A stretch of 59,035 bases of DNA from Hyphomicrobiales bacterium (GCA_947455025.1 CANGLU010000013.1:1-59035), one strand, 5' to 3'. Counted from the first letter of the stretch, positions 1 through 8,394 are shown. The notes: generated by a model from the letters alone, not told the origin. Made by a program: numbers and translations.

Positions 1-141
1 CTCATCCAGGGCTTCGTGGTCGCCATGGGCTTGGAAACCACCGAAGAAGACCTCATGCACACCGTCTTCCCCCATCCAACCCTATCCGAAATGATGCATG
101 AAAGCGTACTCGACGCCTATGGGCGCGCCATCCATATATAA
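1..141 (+). CDS. lpdA: Dihydrolipoyl dehydrogenase, C-terminal end (partial)
   Basis: The window opens inside this gene. The visible 46 residues end in TAA at 139-141 and contain FPHPTLSE, the signature of the dimerisation domain of E3 flavoproteins. The His of HPT and the following Glu form the catalytic dyad that acts across the dimer interface. E3 reoxidises dihydrolipoyl groups of 2-oxoacid dehydrogenase complexes with NAD+ in the cytoplasm. The remainder of the gene, and therefore which complex it serves, lies upstream of the window. The short tail after the motif is typical of the family. A mercuric or other reductase of the same superfamily is less likely, because those do not end in this motif. 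Confidence 0.88.
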   Translation, partial: LIQGFVVAMGLETTEEDLMHTVFPHPTLSEMMHESVLDAYGRAIHI

Positions 142-182
142 GGGTGTGATCGTTTTACCTCTTAAAGAACAGAGATCGTGAT

Positions 183-213
183 AAGGCGCGATGCTTAACA
201 TCGCGGCTTCTTA
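183..213. terminator. Hairpin between lpdA and the convergent small ORF
   Basis: CGCGATG (187-193) and CATCGCG (199-205) pair around a 5-nt loop. The stem can be extended by AAG/CTT past one mismatch, and a T-rich stretch follows on the plus strand. It lies 41 bp after the lpdA stop and just before the stop of the minus-strand ORF, so it could end transcription from both sides. The T-tract is imperfect. Confidence 0.55.
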
Positions 214-214
214 T

Positions 215-430
215 TTACGTCTCTAATCGATCCACCAATTCATTCACTTCGCGCGTTGCATCTTCGAGCAATGCGAGCAAGAGATGCGCCGCAGGCAATG
301 GATCATTGGTTGGGTCACGCTCATCAAAAGTCACTTCTTCACGCAAGCGTACCAAAGCAATATTGAGTGCGGCAGCAACTGTTTCAACCGAGCGCTGAAA
401 ACTCATGGGATTGGTTAAATCAATGGGCAT
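215..430 (-). CDS. Small hypothetical protein (71 aa)
   Basis: I do not recognise this protein. I chose the ATG at 430 over the upstream one at 445 because a good ribosome-binding sequence (GTGAGGTGG) sits about 7 nt before it. The product is acidic and predicted mostly helical by eye, with a Leu/Ala-rich helix near residues 48-66 (AAHLLLALLEDATREVNEL) and no membrane segment or signal peptide. It starts just after the inverted-repeat-rich element at 465-655, which on this strand would form its 5' leader. It converges on lpdA with a hairpin between them. It could be a real small gene of the lineage or a chance ORF; the ribosome-binding site is the main support. Confidence 0.45.
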   Translation of the reverse strand: MPIDLTNPMSFQRSVETVAAALNIALVRLREEVTFDERDPTNDPLPAAHLLLALLEDATREVNELVDRLET

Positions 431-464
431 AGCAAACCACCTCACGGATAAAATGAGACTGGCC

Positions 465-655
465 CCAGCGTGAGTGCCACGCTGGTGCCGGGGTGCTCAA
501 ATAGCCACGCAAAGCTGGCCGCGACGCTTTTAGTCTCGCGACTTGGACATGACGCCACCACCCCGGCGTGAGGCCGAGTTGGCTCGTTAAATATCGACAG
601 GAGCCTGCCGCTTTGCGTGGGGTTTTTGAGTCCCCAGGGTCAGTTTTAACTGACC
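465..655. other. Inverted-repeat-rich structured element, possible ncRNA or leader
   Basis: This GC-rich island in AT-rich surroundings holds nested inverted repeats. CCAGCGTG (465-472) pairs with CACGCTGG (478-485). CTCAAA plus CCACGCAAAGC (496-515) pairs with GCTTTGCGTGG plus TTTGAG (610-630), closing a domain of about 94 nt. ACGCC/GGCGT forms a small inner hairpin. GGTCAGTT/AACTGACC (638-655) is an 8-bp palindrome with a 2-nt centre. GGGG (619-622) could alternatively pair with CCCC (632-635), which would compete with the long stem. On the minus strand it directly precedes the ribosome-binding site of the small ORF at 430. It could be a structured RNA, a 5' leader, a recombination site or a dispersed repeat; I recognise no known family. 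Confidence 0.5.
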
Positions 656-999
656 TTACGTCAACCATAATCCCACACCTACAAAAAAGCAAACCACCAA
701 CACTGACGAATGATACGAGCGCACTTGTTCTTGCATAGTGTTTGCAAGCAGGAGCTTAAATAAAAAGGTTGGATTTGATGGAGTGAATGATTTTCTTGAA
801 ATGAAAAAATCGACCATACGCGCAGACAATTTTCGTTCTCACTTTGAGTGCCAAAAGAGCAACAAGGCGGACGCATTTTAGCCCTAAAGGATATCACGAA
901 ACGCAAGTGAAATGCGTTGCTACAGTGACGCTACAGGAGATGAAACACGATTCTCCTCGCTCTTTACCCGCATAAGATGCAGTGCCCGCGGCTTCATTC
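656..999. other. AT-rich intergenic stretch, nothing recognised
   Basis: Between the structured element and the repeats upstream of imuA lies AT-rich DNA. The open frames that cross it read as low-information sequence without family motifs or ribosome-binding sites. I see no RNA gene, mobile element or clear promoter here. Confidence 0.5.
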
Positions 1000-1027
1000 A
1001 GCGGATCACTATCTCAAACCCCATTTT

Positions 1028-1082
1028 ATTCACTCGAAACCCTATTTTATTTACCTCTTAATGTTTCATTCACTCGAAACCC
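1028..1082 (+). repeat. Pair of 15-bp direct repeats 40 bp apart, with degenerate copies
   Basis: ATTCACTCGAAACCC occurs exactly at 1028-1042 and again at 1068-1082. A weaker copy (ATTCACCTCAAAC) follows near 1111-1123. GGATCACTATCTCAAAC near 1003-1019 and GGACTATCTCAAAAC near 1131-1145 share a second motif. The spacing of about 40 bp suggests a decayed tandem repeat of roughly 40-43 bp. It lies upstream of the SOS box of imuA. Function unknown. Confidence 0.6.
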
Positions 1083-1205
1083 GCGCGGGACTATCGGAAG
1101 CACTGGCCTTATTCACCTCAAACGGCCTTGGGACTATCTCAAAACAGGTCACAATCACAAAATGCGGAATCGTCTTGACTCTTCCGATGAAAGGAAAGAA
1201 AAAGA

Positions 1206-1220
1206 GAACATAAAGTGAAC
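1206..1220 (+). promoter_or_regulatory. LexA/SOS box upstream of imuA
   Basis: The sequence GAAC (1206-1209), a 7-nt spacer, then GAAC (1217-1220) is a perfect match to the alphaproteobacterial LexA operator, a direct repeat GAAC/GTTC-N7-GAAC/GTTC. It lies 24 bp before the imuA ATG. imuA-imuB-dnaE2 cassettes are a standard SOS target, so DNA-damage induction of the whole operon is the expected regulation. Confidence 0.85.
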
Positions 1221-1243
1221 AAATATCCTACCAAGAGGCGACA

Positions 1244-2059
1244 ATGTCCGTGACACGCGAAGCGTTTATGGCCCTGAAACAGGCGATCGAAGGGATCGGC
1301 CGGGACGGTGCGCGGCGTTTTGGCGGGGTCGAGCGGGATCGCGTTTCGGTAGGAATTCCTGAAATAGATCAGATACTTGGCGGCGGTCTCATGCATGGCG
1401 CCACGCATGATGTCATGGCTTTAACGCCACGCGATCTATCGGCAGCCTCGGGCTTTGCACTGGGCCTTGTCGGTCTTTTGAGCCCGCGCGAGATGCCTTG
1501 GGTCTGGATCCGGCAGGATGCGGCGGGCCGGGAGCTCGGCGAGCCCTATGGGCCGGGTCTGGCGGGCTACGGGCTTAACCCTGCCAAACTCTTGCTGGTC
1601 AAAGTCCCCAACGCCAAAGAAGCCTTAAGGGCAGCGGAAGAATCCCTGCGTTGCCAAGCCCTTAGCGTCGTTTTGCTGGAGCCGTGGGGCGACCCAAAAC
1701 AGCTCGATCTGACGGCCACACGCAGGCTTTCTCTGGCCGCTGAAGAGAGCGGCGTGGCCCTGATTACTCTCAGAAGCGGAGGGCATTCCCCCTTGGGTTC
1801 TTCCCGCACCCGATGGGAGATTTCGGCCGCCCCCAGCCGCTCAGAAACGGAGTTTGAGGTGGGATTACCGGCCTTTTTGGGCCGTCTTGTGGTCAATCGG
1901 CAGGCCGGAGCGGGAGGCCCCGGCGGCGAATGGATAATGGAGTGGAGTCATGACAAGTGTTTGTTCCGACAGGCGAATTCTATCCTTGGTGTTTCCGCGC
2001 CTTGCAACGGATCGGCGCCAGAGACGCCGTCTCTACCCCACTTACGGTGCGCCAGCTGA
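1244..2059 (+). CDS. imuA: ImuA, RecA-like SOS mutagenesis protein
   Basis: ImuA is the first protein of the SOS mutasome that, with ImuB and DnaE2, carries out damage-induced translesion synthesis. The 271-aa product has the family's RecA/SulA-like core, including GIPEIDQILGGGL near residues 37-49 and an LSVVLLEPW-type strand near residue 145. I chose the ATG at 1244, preceded by AGAGG and the LexA box. The last 37 codons overlap the start of imuB by 110 nt in another frame, a long overlap suggesting coupled translation. The C-terminal tail (rich in Ser, Pro, Cys) looks like a by-product of this overlap rather than a conserved segment. Some databases call it a SulA-like cell division inhibitor; the imuB-dnaE2 context argues for ImuA. 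Confidence 0.88.
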   Translation: MSVTREAFMALKQAIEGIGRDGARRFGGVERDRVSVGIPEIDQILGGGLMHGATHDVMALTPRDLSAASGFALGLVGLLSPREMPWVWIRQDAAGRELGEPYGPGLAGYGLNPAKLLLVKVPNAKEALRAAEESLRCQALSVVLLEPWGDPKQLDLTATRRLSLAAEESGVALITLRSGGHSPLGSSRTRWEISAAPSRSETEFEVGLPAFLGRLVVNRQAGAGGPGGEWIMEWSHDKCLFRQANSILGVSAPCNGSAPETPSLPHLRCAS

Positions 2060-3524
2060 GCTTCCCCTCGTTTTAACCGAGAAGGTCAAAGGCGCCCTCC
2101 TCATCGCAGCCCTTGATGAAGCCGCCAACAAAGCAGGCTTAAGCATCGGCATGACATTGGCGACCGCCCGCGCGCTCTATCCGGCCTTCACCGTCGCCGA
2201 GCATGATCCTATGGCCGATCAGGCTTGTTTAGAGCGTATCGCCGACTGGTGCGAGCGCTACACCCCTTGCGTCGGCCTTGTCGCCCCCGATGGATTGGCG
2301 CTCGATATCACCGGAGCCGCCCATCTTCTCGGCGGCGAAGAAAAACTCTTGGCCGACTGCCTTAAACGTCTGTCTTCACAAGGATTTAAGGTACGAGGCG
2401 CCATTTCGGGAACCGCCGAATCCGCCCGCGCCATAGCCCTTTTCGGGCAAGGTAGCATTATCGCGCCGGGCGAAGAAGCAAAGGCGGCACTCCCCCTGCC
2501 CCTGGCTGCTCTTGGCATCGACAACAAGCTCATCATGGCCCTCGCGCGACTGGGGTTTAAGCATATCAGCGACATTGCTGGGCAAGCCCGCGCGCCCTTC
2601 GTAGCGCGCTTTGGTGCCGACTTCATGGACCGCTTGGATCGGGTCCAAGCCCTTGTACAATCGAGCATTTCTCCGCGTCGTTCGATGGCGCCCTATGTCA
2701 CGGAACGGCGATTTGCCGAACCCATCGGCCATGAAGATGATGTCCACCGCACCATCCTGACGCTCGCCGCCGACCTCGCCCGCCTCATGGAAAAGCGGGG
2801 CGAAGGGGCGCGTCATCTTGAGCTCGGCTTCTTCCGAACCGATGGGGTGATGCGGCGTCTCGAAATTGAAACCGCAAGGCCTTTGCGGGAGCCAAAAGCC
2901 ATTATGCGCCTCTTCCGTGAGCGTCTTGATGCCCTGAAGGACCCACTCGATCCTGGCTTCGGCTTCGACGTCATCCGCCTTTCTGCTGCTATTACAGAGG
3001 AAATTTCGATCCATGAGCCTGATTTTGCCAGTAAAAATGATCTGGCTGAAGATTTTGCCTCACTTATCGAGCATCTTGGCGTGAGACTAACCCCAGCGCG
3101 TGTGTTGCAGTTACAATCCGAAGACACCCATTGGCCAGACCGCGCAGCCCCCTTTATCCCGGCCCGCAATGGCAATACCGCCCTCGCAGCGGATTGGGAG
3201 GTCTGGCATGAGCCTGACTATGCACCCTTACGTCCGATCCGCCTCTTAGAACCCCCAGAACCCATTGATGTAATTGCCGAAGTTCCAGATGGTGCGCCTA
3301 TTCGCTTGCGCTGGCGGCGCGTCTTCCATGTCGTCATTAAAGCAGAAGGTCCAGAGCGGATTGCGCCCGAATGGTGGCGTCTCATCGGACAAGCCCCGTC
3401 ACTTACGCGTGATTATTTTCGTATCGAGAATGAATATGGCATCCGTTTTTGGATTTTCCGCGAAGGGATTTTTGGCCGCGAATGCGTGCATCCCCAATGG
3501 TTTATGCATGGGCTATTCGGGTGA
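1950..3524 (+). CDS. imuB: ImuB, catalytically degenerate Y-family polymerase
   Basis: ImuB is a Y-family DNA polymerase homologue that lost its catalytic acids and serves as the clamp-binding adaptor of the ImuA-ImuB-DnaE2 mutasome. The 524-aa product begins with the family-typical strand ILSLVFPRLATDR, where active polymerases have DxDxFY, so the metal-binding Asp is absent as expected. The GLALDITGAAHLLGGE stretch near residue 110 matches the palm region, and a little-finger domain follows around residues 240-350. The C-terminal domain is rich in Trp and Arg. The start overlaps imuA by 110 nt, and the stop TGA overlaps the proposed GTG start of dnaE2 by four bases (GTGA). This tight overlap indicates one transcript with translational coupling. 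Confidence 0.9.
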   Translation: MTSVCSDRRILSLVFPRLATDRRQRRRLYPTYGAPAELPLVLTEKVKGALLIAALDEAANKAGLSIGMTLATARALYPAFTVAEHDPMADQACLERIADWCERYTPCVGLVAPDGLALDITGAAHLLGGEEKLLADCLKRLSSQGFKVRGAISGTAESARAIALFGQGSIIAPGEEAKAALPLPLAALGIDNKLIMALARLGFKHISDIAGQARAPFVARFGADFMDRLDRVQALVQSSISPRRSMAPYVTERRFAEPIGHEDDVHRTILTLAADLARLMEKRGEGARHLELGFFRTDGVMRRLEIETARPLREPKAIMRLFRERLDALKDPLDPGFGFDVIRLSAAITEEISIHEPDFASKNDLAEDFASLIEHLGVRLTPARVLQLQSEDTHWPDRAAPFIPARNGNTALAADWEVWHEPDYAPLRPIRLLEPPEPIDVIAEVPDGAPIRLRWRRVFHVVIKAEGPERIAPEWWRLIGQAPSLTRDYFRIENEYGIRFWIFREGIFGRECVHPQWFMHGLFG

Positions 3525-6500
3525 AAGAGCCAGCTTACGCAGAATTAGCGGTCACAACAAATTACTCTTTTCTAAAAGGCGCTTCGCACCCTGAAGAACT
3601 CATAGCCGAAGCGATGCGATTAGGGCTTTCCGGCATCGGGATTGCGGATCACAATTCGCTAGCAGGCATTGTGCGCGCCCATGTCGCTCTCAAAGAGACG
3701 GGCGCCCGCGAAGCCGGTTTACAACTTGCAGTTGGCGCTCGTCTCGTATTTGCCGATGGCACACCCGACATTCTAGCCTATCCAGAAAACCGCACAGCCT
3801 ACGCGCGCTTATCAAAGCTGCTATCGCTTGGTAAAAAGCGGTCCAAAAAAGGTTCATGCATTCTTACTATTGATGATGTTCTGACCGATTGCGATGGCTT
3901 GTTATTTATTGTGATGCCGTCAGAAAAAGACAAAGCCATTACCGAGATCATGCTCAAAAAACTTTCGGCCACCTGTCCTAATGCTGTATGGTTAGGTGTT
4001 TCCATACACTATAAAGGCCATGATCTAAGTCGCATTCAAAAAATCAAAGCGATGACAAAAAAGAATCGTATAAAAATCATCGCTATTAACGATGTGCTGT
4101 ACCATGACCCTGAACGCCGTCAGATTCAGGATGTTCTAAGCTGTATCCGAGAGCGCACGACAATCGATAAGGTTGGTAAAAAACTAGAACGCCATGCTGA
4201 GCGTCACCTGAAATCCGCTTCAGAAATGGCACGCTTATTTCGCAAAATGCCAGATGCCATAGAGGAAACGCTGCACTTTCTAAACAGGGCAAAATTCTCA
4301 CTTGATGAGCTTCGCTATGAATATCCCGATGAACCAATACCCGAAGGTAAAACGGCACAAGCTCATTTAGCTGATTTAACATGGGAGGGAGCAGAAAGAC
4401 GCTATAAAGGTAATATTCCTAGTTTGATTAAAACTGCCATTGATAAAGAACTCAACTTGATTAAAGAGCTTGATTATGCGCCCTATTTCCTAACCGTTAA
4501 TGATATTGTTTCCTTTGCCCGCTCCCGACAAATCCTTTGTCAAGGACGGGGGTCTGCTGCTAATTCTGTTATATGCTTTTGCTTAGGTATTACATCGGTA
4601 GATCCAACGCAGATCAACCTGCTTTTCGAGCGGTTTATTTCTGCTGAGCGCCTTGAACCGCCTGACATCGATGTTGATTTCGAGCATGAGCGCCGAGAAG
4701 AAGTTATTCAATGGATCTATCAGCGCTATGGGCGTGAACGAGCGGGCTTGGCTGCAACCGTCATCAGTTATAGGCCGCGAAGCGCCATACGAGACGTTGG
4801 AAAGGCGCTGGGCTTAACCGAAGATGTAACAGCTGCTCTCGCCAATACCGTTTGGGGCTCCTGGGGAAGCGAAATAACAGACACCCACATCGCAGAGGCC
4901 GGGCTTGATCCGGCCAACCACATGATCCACCAAGCCGTTCGCATCGCGCTGCAAATACAAGGCTTTCCAAGGCATCTCTCTCAACATGTGGGAGGATTTG
5001 TGTTAACCCGCGGAAGGCTCGATGAAACTGTTCCCATCGGCAATGCTGCCATGGCGGAGCGGACCTTCATTGAATGGGACAAGGATGACATCTCAGCGCT
5101 CGGTCTAATGAAAGTCGATATACTTGCGCTTGGTATGTTGACTTGCATTCGAAAGGCTCTTGATCTCATTGCTCAGCATGGTGGACAGCAATACGATCTT
5201 GCAACCATACCACGCGAAGATCCTACCGTTTACGCGATGTTGCAGCGCGCCGACTCAATCGGTATTTTCCAAGTTGAAAGTCGCGCGCAAATGAACATGC
5301 TGCCGCGTATAAAACCTAAATGTTTTTATGATCTCGTCATTCAAGTTGCGATTGTTCGGCCTGGCCCTATTCAAGGCGATATGGTGCATCCCTACCTACG
5401 GCGCCGACAAGGTAAGGAGAAAGTATATTTCCCTTCCCCCTCACCTGAGCATGGAGAATCCAATGAATTGGAGCGTGTTCTAGGAAAAACGTTAGGCGTA
5501 CCCCTCTTCCAAGAGCAAGCCATGCGAATAGCAATCGAGGCTGCCAAATTTACACCCGAAGAAGCCAATAAGTTACGCCGTGCCATGGCTACATTCAGAA
5601 GGGTCGGCACTATTGGTCTTTTCCAAAAAAAGATGATCGATGGGATGGTACGACGAGGTTACGAGGCAGATTTTGCCGCACGTTGCTTCAAACAAATCGA
5701 AGGATTTGGCGAGTATGGATTTCCGGAGAGCCACGCTGCATCATTTGCGTTGCTTGTTTATGCGTCGGCTTGGCTGAAATGTTACCATCCTGCTGCCTTT
5801 GCTGCAGGACTGCTTAATAGCCAGCCCATGGGCTTTTATGCCCCTGCGCAAATTGTAAGAGATGCAAGCGAGCATCATGTTGAAATTAGAGCACCTGATG
5901 TTAATATGAGCCGATGGAATGCAACTCTGGAAGAGAAACCAGACAATGAGCTAGCTCTGCGTCTTGGCTTTCGACAAATTGATGGCTTCAGGGAAAATTG
6001 GGCCGACAACATCATAACATTTCGAAATGGATTTTATCCGTCACCTGAAATGATACAAAGACGCGCCGACGTTCCTAAGGCAGCTCTTGTTCTTTTAGCT
6101 GAAGCCGATGCCATGCGTTCGATTGGTCTCGACCGACGTGAGGCCAGTTGGCATATAAGACGATTACCTGACGCTGAAACTTTGCCCCTTTTTGAGCATG
6201 CCGATGCAAAAGAATTATCGGAAGAGCCACTCATCTTAATTCCAGCCATCACTACGTCCGAACATATCGTTGCAGATTATCAGACACTCGGCCTATCTAT
6301 CAAAGGCCATCCAATGATGTTTCTAAGAAACCTATATAAGTCTGGAGGGGCCGTACCCTGCAATGAAACCAAAAATTTGGTACATGGAAAGCGTGTTAAA
6401 GCCGCCGGTATTGTGTTGATCCGACAAAAACCAGGAAGCGCTAAAGGCGTGGTTTTTATGACGATCGAAGATGAAACAGGAATTGCAAATCTCGTTATTT

Positions 6501-6769
6501 GGCCTTCTTTGTTGGAGCGGTTTCGAAAGGTGGTCATGGGGGCAAGTCTCGTTTGGGTAGATGGAATCGTGCAAAGAAGCGACGAAGGTATTATTCATAT
6601 CGTTGTTGACACTATCATTGATCGCTCATTCGATCTTCTAACCTTGTCCGATGAGCAATTACCTCCCAGCTTTGCGAGAGCCGACGAAATAAAAAGGCCA
6701 ATTCCTGAAGGGCGCTCGCGCCACCCTCGCAACGTATCTATTCTGCCAAAATCTCGGGATTTTCACTAA
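3521..6769 (+). CDS. dnaE2: Error-prone DNA polymerase DnaE2 (ImuC)
   Basis: This is a C-family polymerase III alpha subunit paralogue that performs SOS-induced error-prone synthesis. I placed the start at GTG 3521, which overlaps the imuB stop and lies just before the conserved AYAELAVTTNYSFLKGAS; ATG codons in the same frame at 3449 and 3497 are alternatives. The resulting protein is 1082 aa, normal for DnaE2. Order: an N-terminal PHP domain (IGIADHNSLAG, about residues 40-55), the polymerase palm with CQGRGSAANS near 340, the catalytic PDIDVDF with Asp 382, 384 and 386, finger and thumb regions, and a C-terminal OB fold (about 955-1022). By eye the gene is clearly more AT-rich than imuA and imuB, especially from 3800 onwards. 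Confidence 0.93.
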   Translation: MKEPAYAELAVTTNYSFLKGASHPEELIAEAMRLGLSGIGIADHNSLAGIVRAHVALKETGAREAGLQLAVGARLVFADGTPDILAYPENRTAYARLSKLLSLGKKRSKKGSCILTIDDVLTDCDGLLFIVMPSEKDKAITEIMLKKLSATCPNAVWLGVSIHYKGHDLSRIQKIKAMTKKNRIKIIAINDVLYHDPERRQIQDVLSCIRERTTIDKVGKKLERHAERHLKSASEMARLFRKMPDAIEETLHFLNRAKFSLDELRYEYPDEPIPEGKTAQAHLADLTWEGAERRYKGNIPSLIKTAIDKELNLIKELDYAPYFLTVNDIVSFARSRQILCQGRGSAANSVICFCLGITSVDPTQINLLFERFISAERLEPPDIDVDFEHERREEVIQWIYQRYGRERAGLAATVISYRPRSAIRDVGKALGLTEDVTAALANTVWGSWGSEITDTHIAEAGLDPANHMIHQAVRIALQIQGFPRHLSQHVGGFVLTRGRLDETVPIGNAAMAERTFIEWDKDDISALGLMKVDILALGMLTCIRKALDLIAQHGGQQYDLATIPREDPTVYAMLQRADSIGIFQVESRAQMNMLPRIKPKCFYDLVIQVAIVRPGPIQGDMVHPYLRRRQGKEKVYFPSPSPEHGESNELERVLGKTLGVPLFQEQAMRIAIEAAKFTPEEANKLRRAMATFRRVGTIGLFQKKMIDGMVRRGYEADFAARCFKQIEGFGEYGFPESHAASFALLVYASAWLKCYHPAAFAAGLLNSQPMGFYAPAQIVRDASEHHVEIRAPDVNMSRWNATLEEKPDNELALRLGFRQIDGFRENWADNIITFRNGFYPSPEMIQRRADVPKAALVLLAEADAMRSIGLDRREASWHIRRLPDAETLPLFEHADAKELSEEPLILIPAITTSEHIVADYQTLGLSIKGHPMMFLRNLYKSGGAVPCNETKNLVHGKRVKAAGIVLIRQKPGSAKGVVFMTIEDETGIANLVIWPSLLERFRKVVMGASLVWVDGIVQRSDEGIIHIVVDTIIDRSFDLLTLSDEQLPPSFARADEIKRPIPEGRSRHPRNVSILPKSRDFH

Positions 6770-6837
6770 ATCCATAACCACCTTGCCCGGTAAAGTTGAG
6801 CGGGTTAAAGTACGATGGATTTGAAAAGGAAATGATC

Positions 6838-7770
6838 ATGCTTACGAGTGCAGCCCAAGGCGTCTATCCAATCGCACCTACCCCTTTTCTAGAGGATGGA
6901 AGCCTCGATTGGAAAAGCACGGATCGAATGATTGATCATTATATTGCATCTGGCGCAACGGGCGTAACCATTCTTGGCATCATGGGAGAAGCCCCAAAGC
7001 TCGACCAATCAGAGGCCGTAGCCTTTGCCGAGCGCACAATTAAACGTGCACCCCATTTGCCATTTATTGTCGGAGTATCTGCGCCAGGCTTCGCCGCCAT
7101 GCGATCGCTTGCACATGAAGTCATGATCAAAGGTGCCGCAGGTGTCATGATTGCTCCGCCGCCATCACTACGCACGGATGATCAAATCGTTACCTATTAT
7201 GCCCAGGCTATTGAAGCCATCGGAAAAGATATTCCGTTTGTCATTCAAGATTACCCACTCACATTAAGTGTCATTATGACACCGCATGTTATCCGCCGCA
7301 TCATTACGGATAACCCATCCTGCGTGATGCTTAAACATGAAGACTGGCCAGGGCTAGAAAAGATTTCGACGCTTCGTAAGTTTGAAGCTGACGGCAGTTT
7401 GCGCCACGTATCAATCTTAACAGGCAATGGCGGATTGTTTCTTGATTTTGAGATGGAGCGTGGCGTCGATGGCGCCATGACCGGTTACGCGTTTCCGGAA
7501 CTTCTTGTCGATGTCGTATCTTTACAAAAGGCCGGAAAGCGCGATGAAGCCCACAATATATTTGACGCTCATCTTCCTTTGATGCGCTACGAACAGCAAC
7601 AAGGTATTGGTCTCGCTGTTAGAAAATATACGCTTATGCGGCGTGGGATATTGGGATCCGATGCACAAAGAAAACCGGGCGCTGGACTAAGTGCCGTGGC
7701 AAAAGCTGAAGTCGAATATCTTCTACACCGACTTTCTGCCCATGACCCTCGCGCCGCTCAATTGGTATAA
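6838..7770 (+). CDS. Dihydrodipicolinate synthase (DapA) family aldolase
   Basis: This is a class I aldolase of the DapA/NanA TIM-barrel superfamily, 310 aa. GIMGE at about residues 47-51 is the pyruvate carboxylate-binding loop, Tyr 139 (QDYP) is the catalytic tyrosine and Lys 166 (VMLKHED) is the Schiff-base lysine. I chose ATG 6838 because AAAAGGAA lies at the right distance; an upstream ATG at 6832 is too close to it, and longer frames need a TTG start. The canonical DapA motifs around the Tyr and Lys are changed (QDYP instead of YNVP, KHED instead of KE), so it is probably not the lysine-biosynthetic enzyme but an aldolase or hydro-lyase on a sugar acid or similar 2-oxo acid. It converges on ureG with no spacer. 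Confidence 0.85.
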   Translation: MLTSAAQGVYPIAPTPFLEDGSLDWKSTDRMIDHYIASGATGVTILGIMGEAPKLDQSEAVAFAERTIKRAPHLPFIVGVSAPGFAAMRSLAHEVMIKGAAGVMIAPPPSLRTDDQIVTYYAQAIEAIGKDIPFVIQDYPLTLSVIMTPHVIRRIITDNPSCVMLKHEDWPGLEKISTLRKFEADGSLRHVSILTGNGGLFLDFEMERGVDGAMTGYAFPELLVDVVSLQKAGKRDEAHNIFDAHLPLMRYEQQQGIGLAVRKYTLMRRGILGSDAQRKPGAGLSAVAKAEVEYLLHRLSAHDPRAAQLV

Positions 7771-8394
7771 TTAGCGGCGTTTTAATCCTCCCACTTTTTC
7801 AATAAAATCGGCAACGATTTCGACACCCGTTCCATCGCGGACATTTGTAAAGACAAAGGGCTTTTCCTTACGCATCAATTTCGCATCGTGCTCCATCACG
7901 TCTAGGCTTGCGCCAACAAAGGGGGCTAGATCAATCTTATTGATCACGAGAATATCCGAACGTGTAATACCCGGGCCACCTTTACGGGGAATTTTTTCGC
8001 CGCCCGAAACGTCAATCACATAAACGGTCAAGTCAGCGAGCTCTGGTGAAAAAGTAGCCGCCAAATTATCACCGCCCGACTCGATTAAAATAAGATCCAG
8101 ATTTGGAAACTTTCGATTCATCGTGTCGATCGCGGCCAAATTCAACGAACAATCTTCGCGAATAGCCGTATGAGGACAGCCACCTGTCTCGACACCCATA
8201 ATACGATCTTCGGGCAACGCGCCGGAAACCGTTAACAATCGCGCGTCTTCTTTTGTGTAGATGTCATTGGTAATGGCACATAAATCATACACATCACGAA
8301 AGCGTTTACAGAGAGCCTCTGTCAAGGCCGTTTTACCGGAGCCGACAGGTCCACCGATTCCGACGCGTAATGGTCCATGAGAAGATCGTGTCAT
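7771..8394 (-). CDS. ureG: Urease accessory GTPase UreG
   Basis: UreG is the SIMIBI-class GTPase that drives nickel insertion into urease together with UreD, UreF and UreE. The 207-aa protein has the P-loop GGPVGSGKT (about residues 14-22), the nickel-binding and conserved segment GVETGGCPH with the Cys-Pro-His motif, [15 protein letters not shown], and the base-recognition motif NKIDLA. It is the last gene of the operon; its ATG overlaps the ureF stop by four bases. Its stop directly abuts the stop of the convergent aldolase gene, leaving no room for a spacer terminator. Confidence 0.97.
   Translation of the reverse strand: MTRSSHGPLRVGIGGPVGSGKTALTEALCKRFRDVYDLCAITNDIYTKEDARLLTVSGALPEDRIMGVETGGCPHTAIREDCSLNLAAIDTMNRKFPNLDLILIESGGDNLAATFSPELADLTVYVIDVSGGEKIPRKGGPGITRSDILVINKIDLAPFVGASLDVMEHDAKLMRKEKPFVFTNVRDGTGVEIVADFIEKVGGLKRR

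Noticed and set aside
420-692. 90-aa minus-strand ORF across the inverted-repeat element
   Set aside because: It follows the GC-rich repeats, has no ribosome-binding site or family motif and overlaps the better small ORF; likely spurious.
679-906. 75-aa minus-strand ORF in the AT-rich region
   Set aside because: Phe/Cys/Ser-rich composition without domains or start signals; reads as non-coding DNA.
977-1218. Two overlapping plus-strand ORFs upstream of imuA
   Set aside because: They cross the direct repeats and LexA box and have no family features.
6796-6837. TTG-started extension of the DapA-family gene
   Set aside because: The ATG at 6838 has a well-placed AAAAGGAA; the extension has no family similarity.
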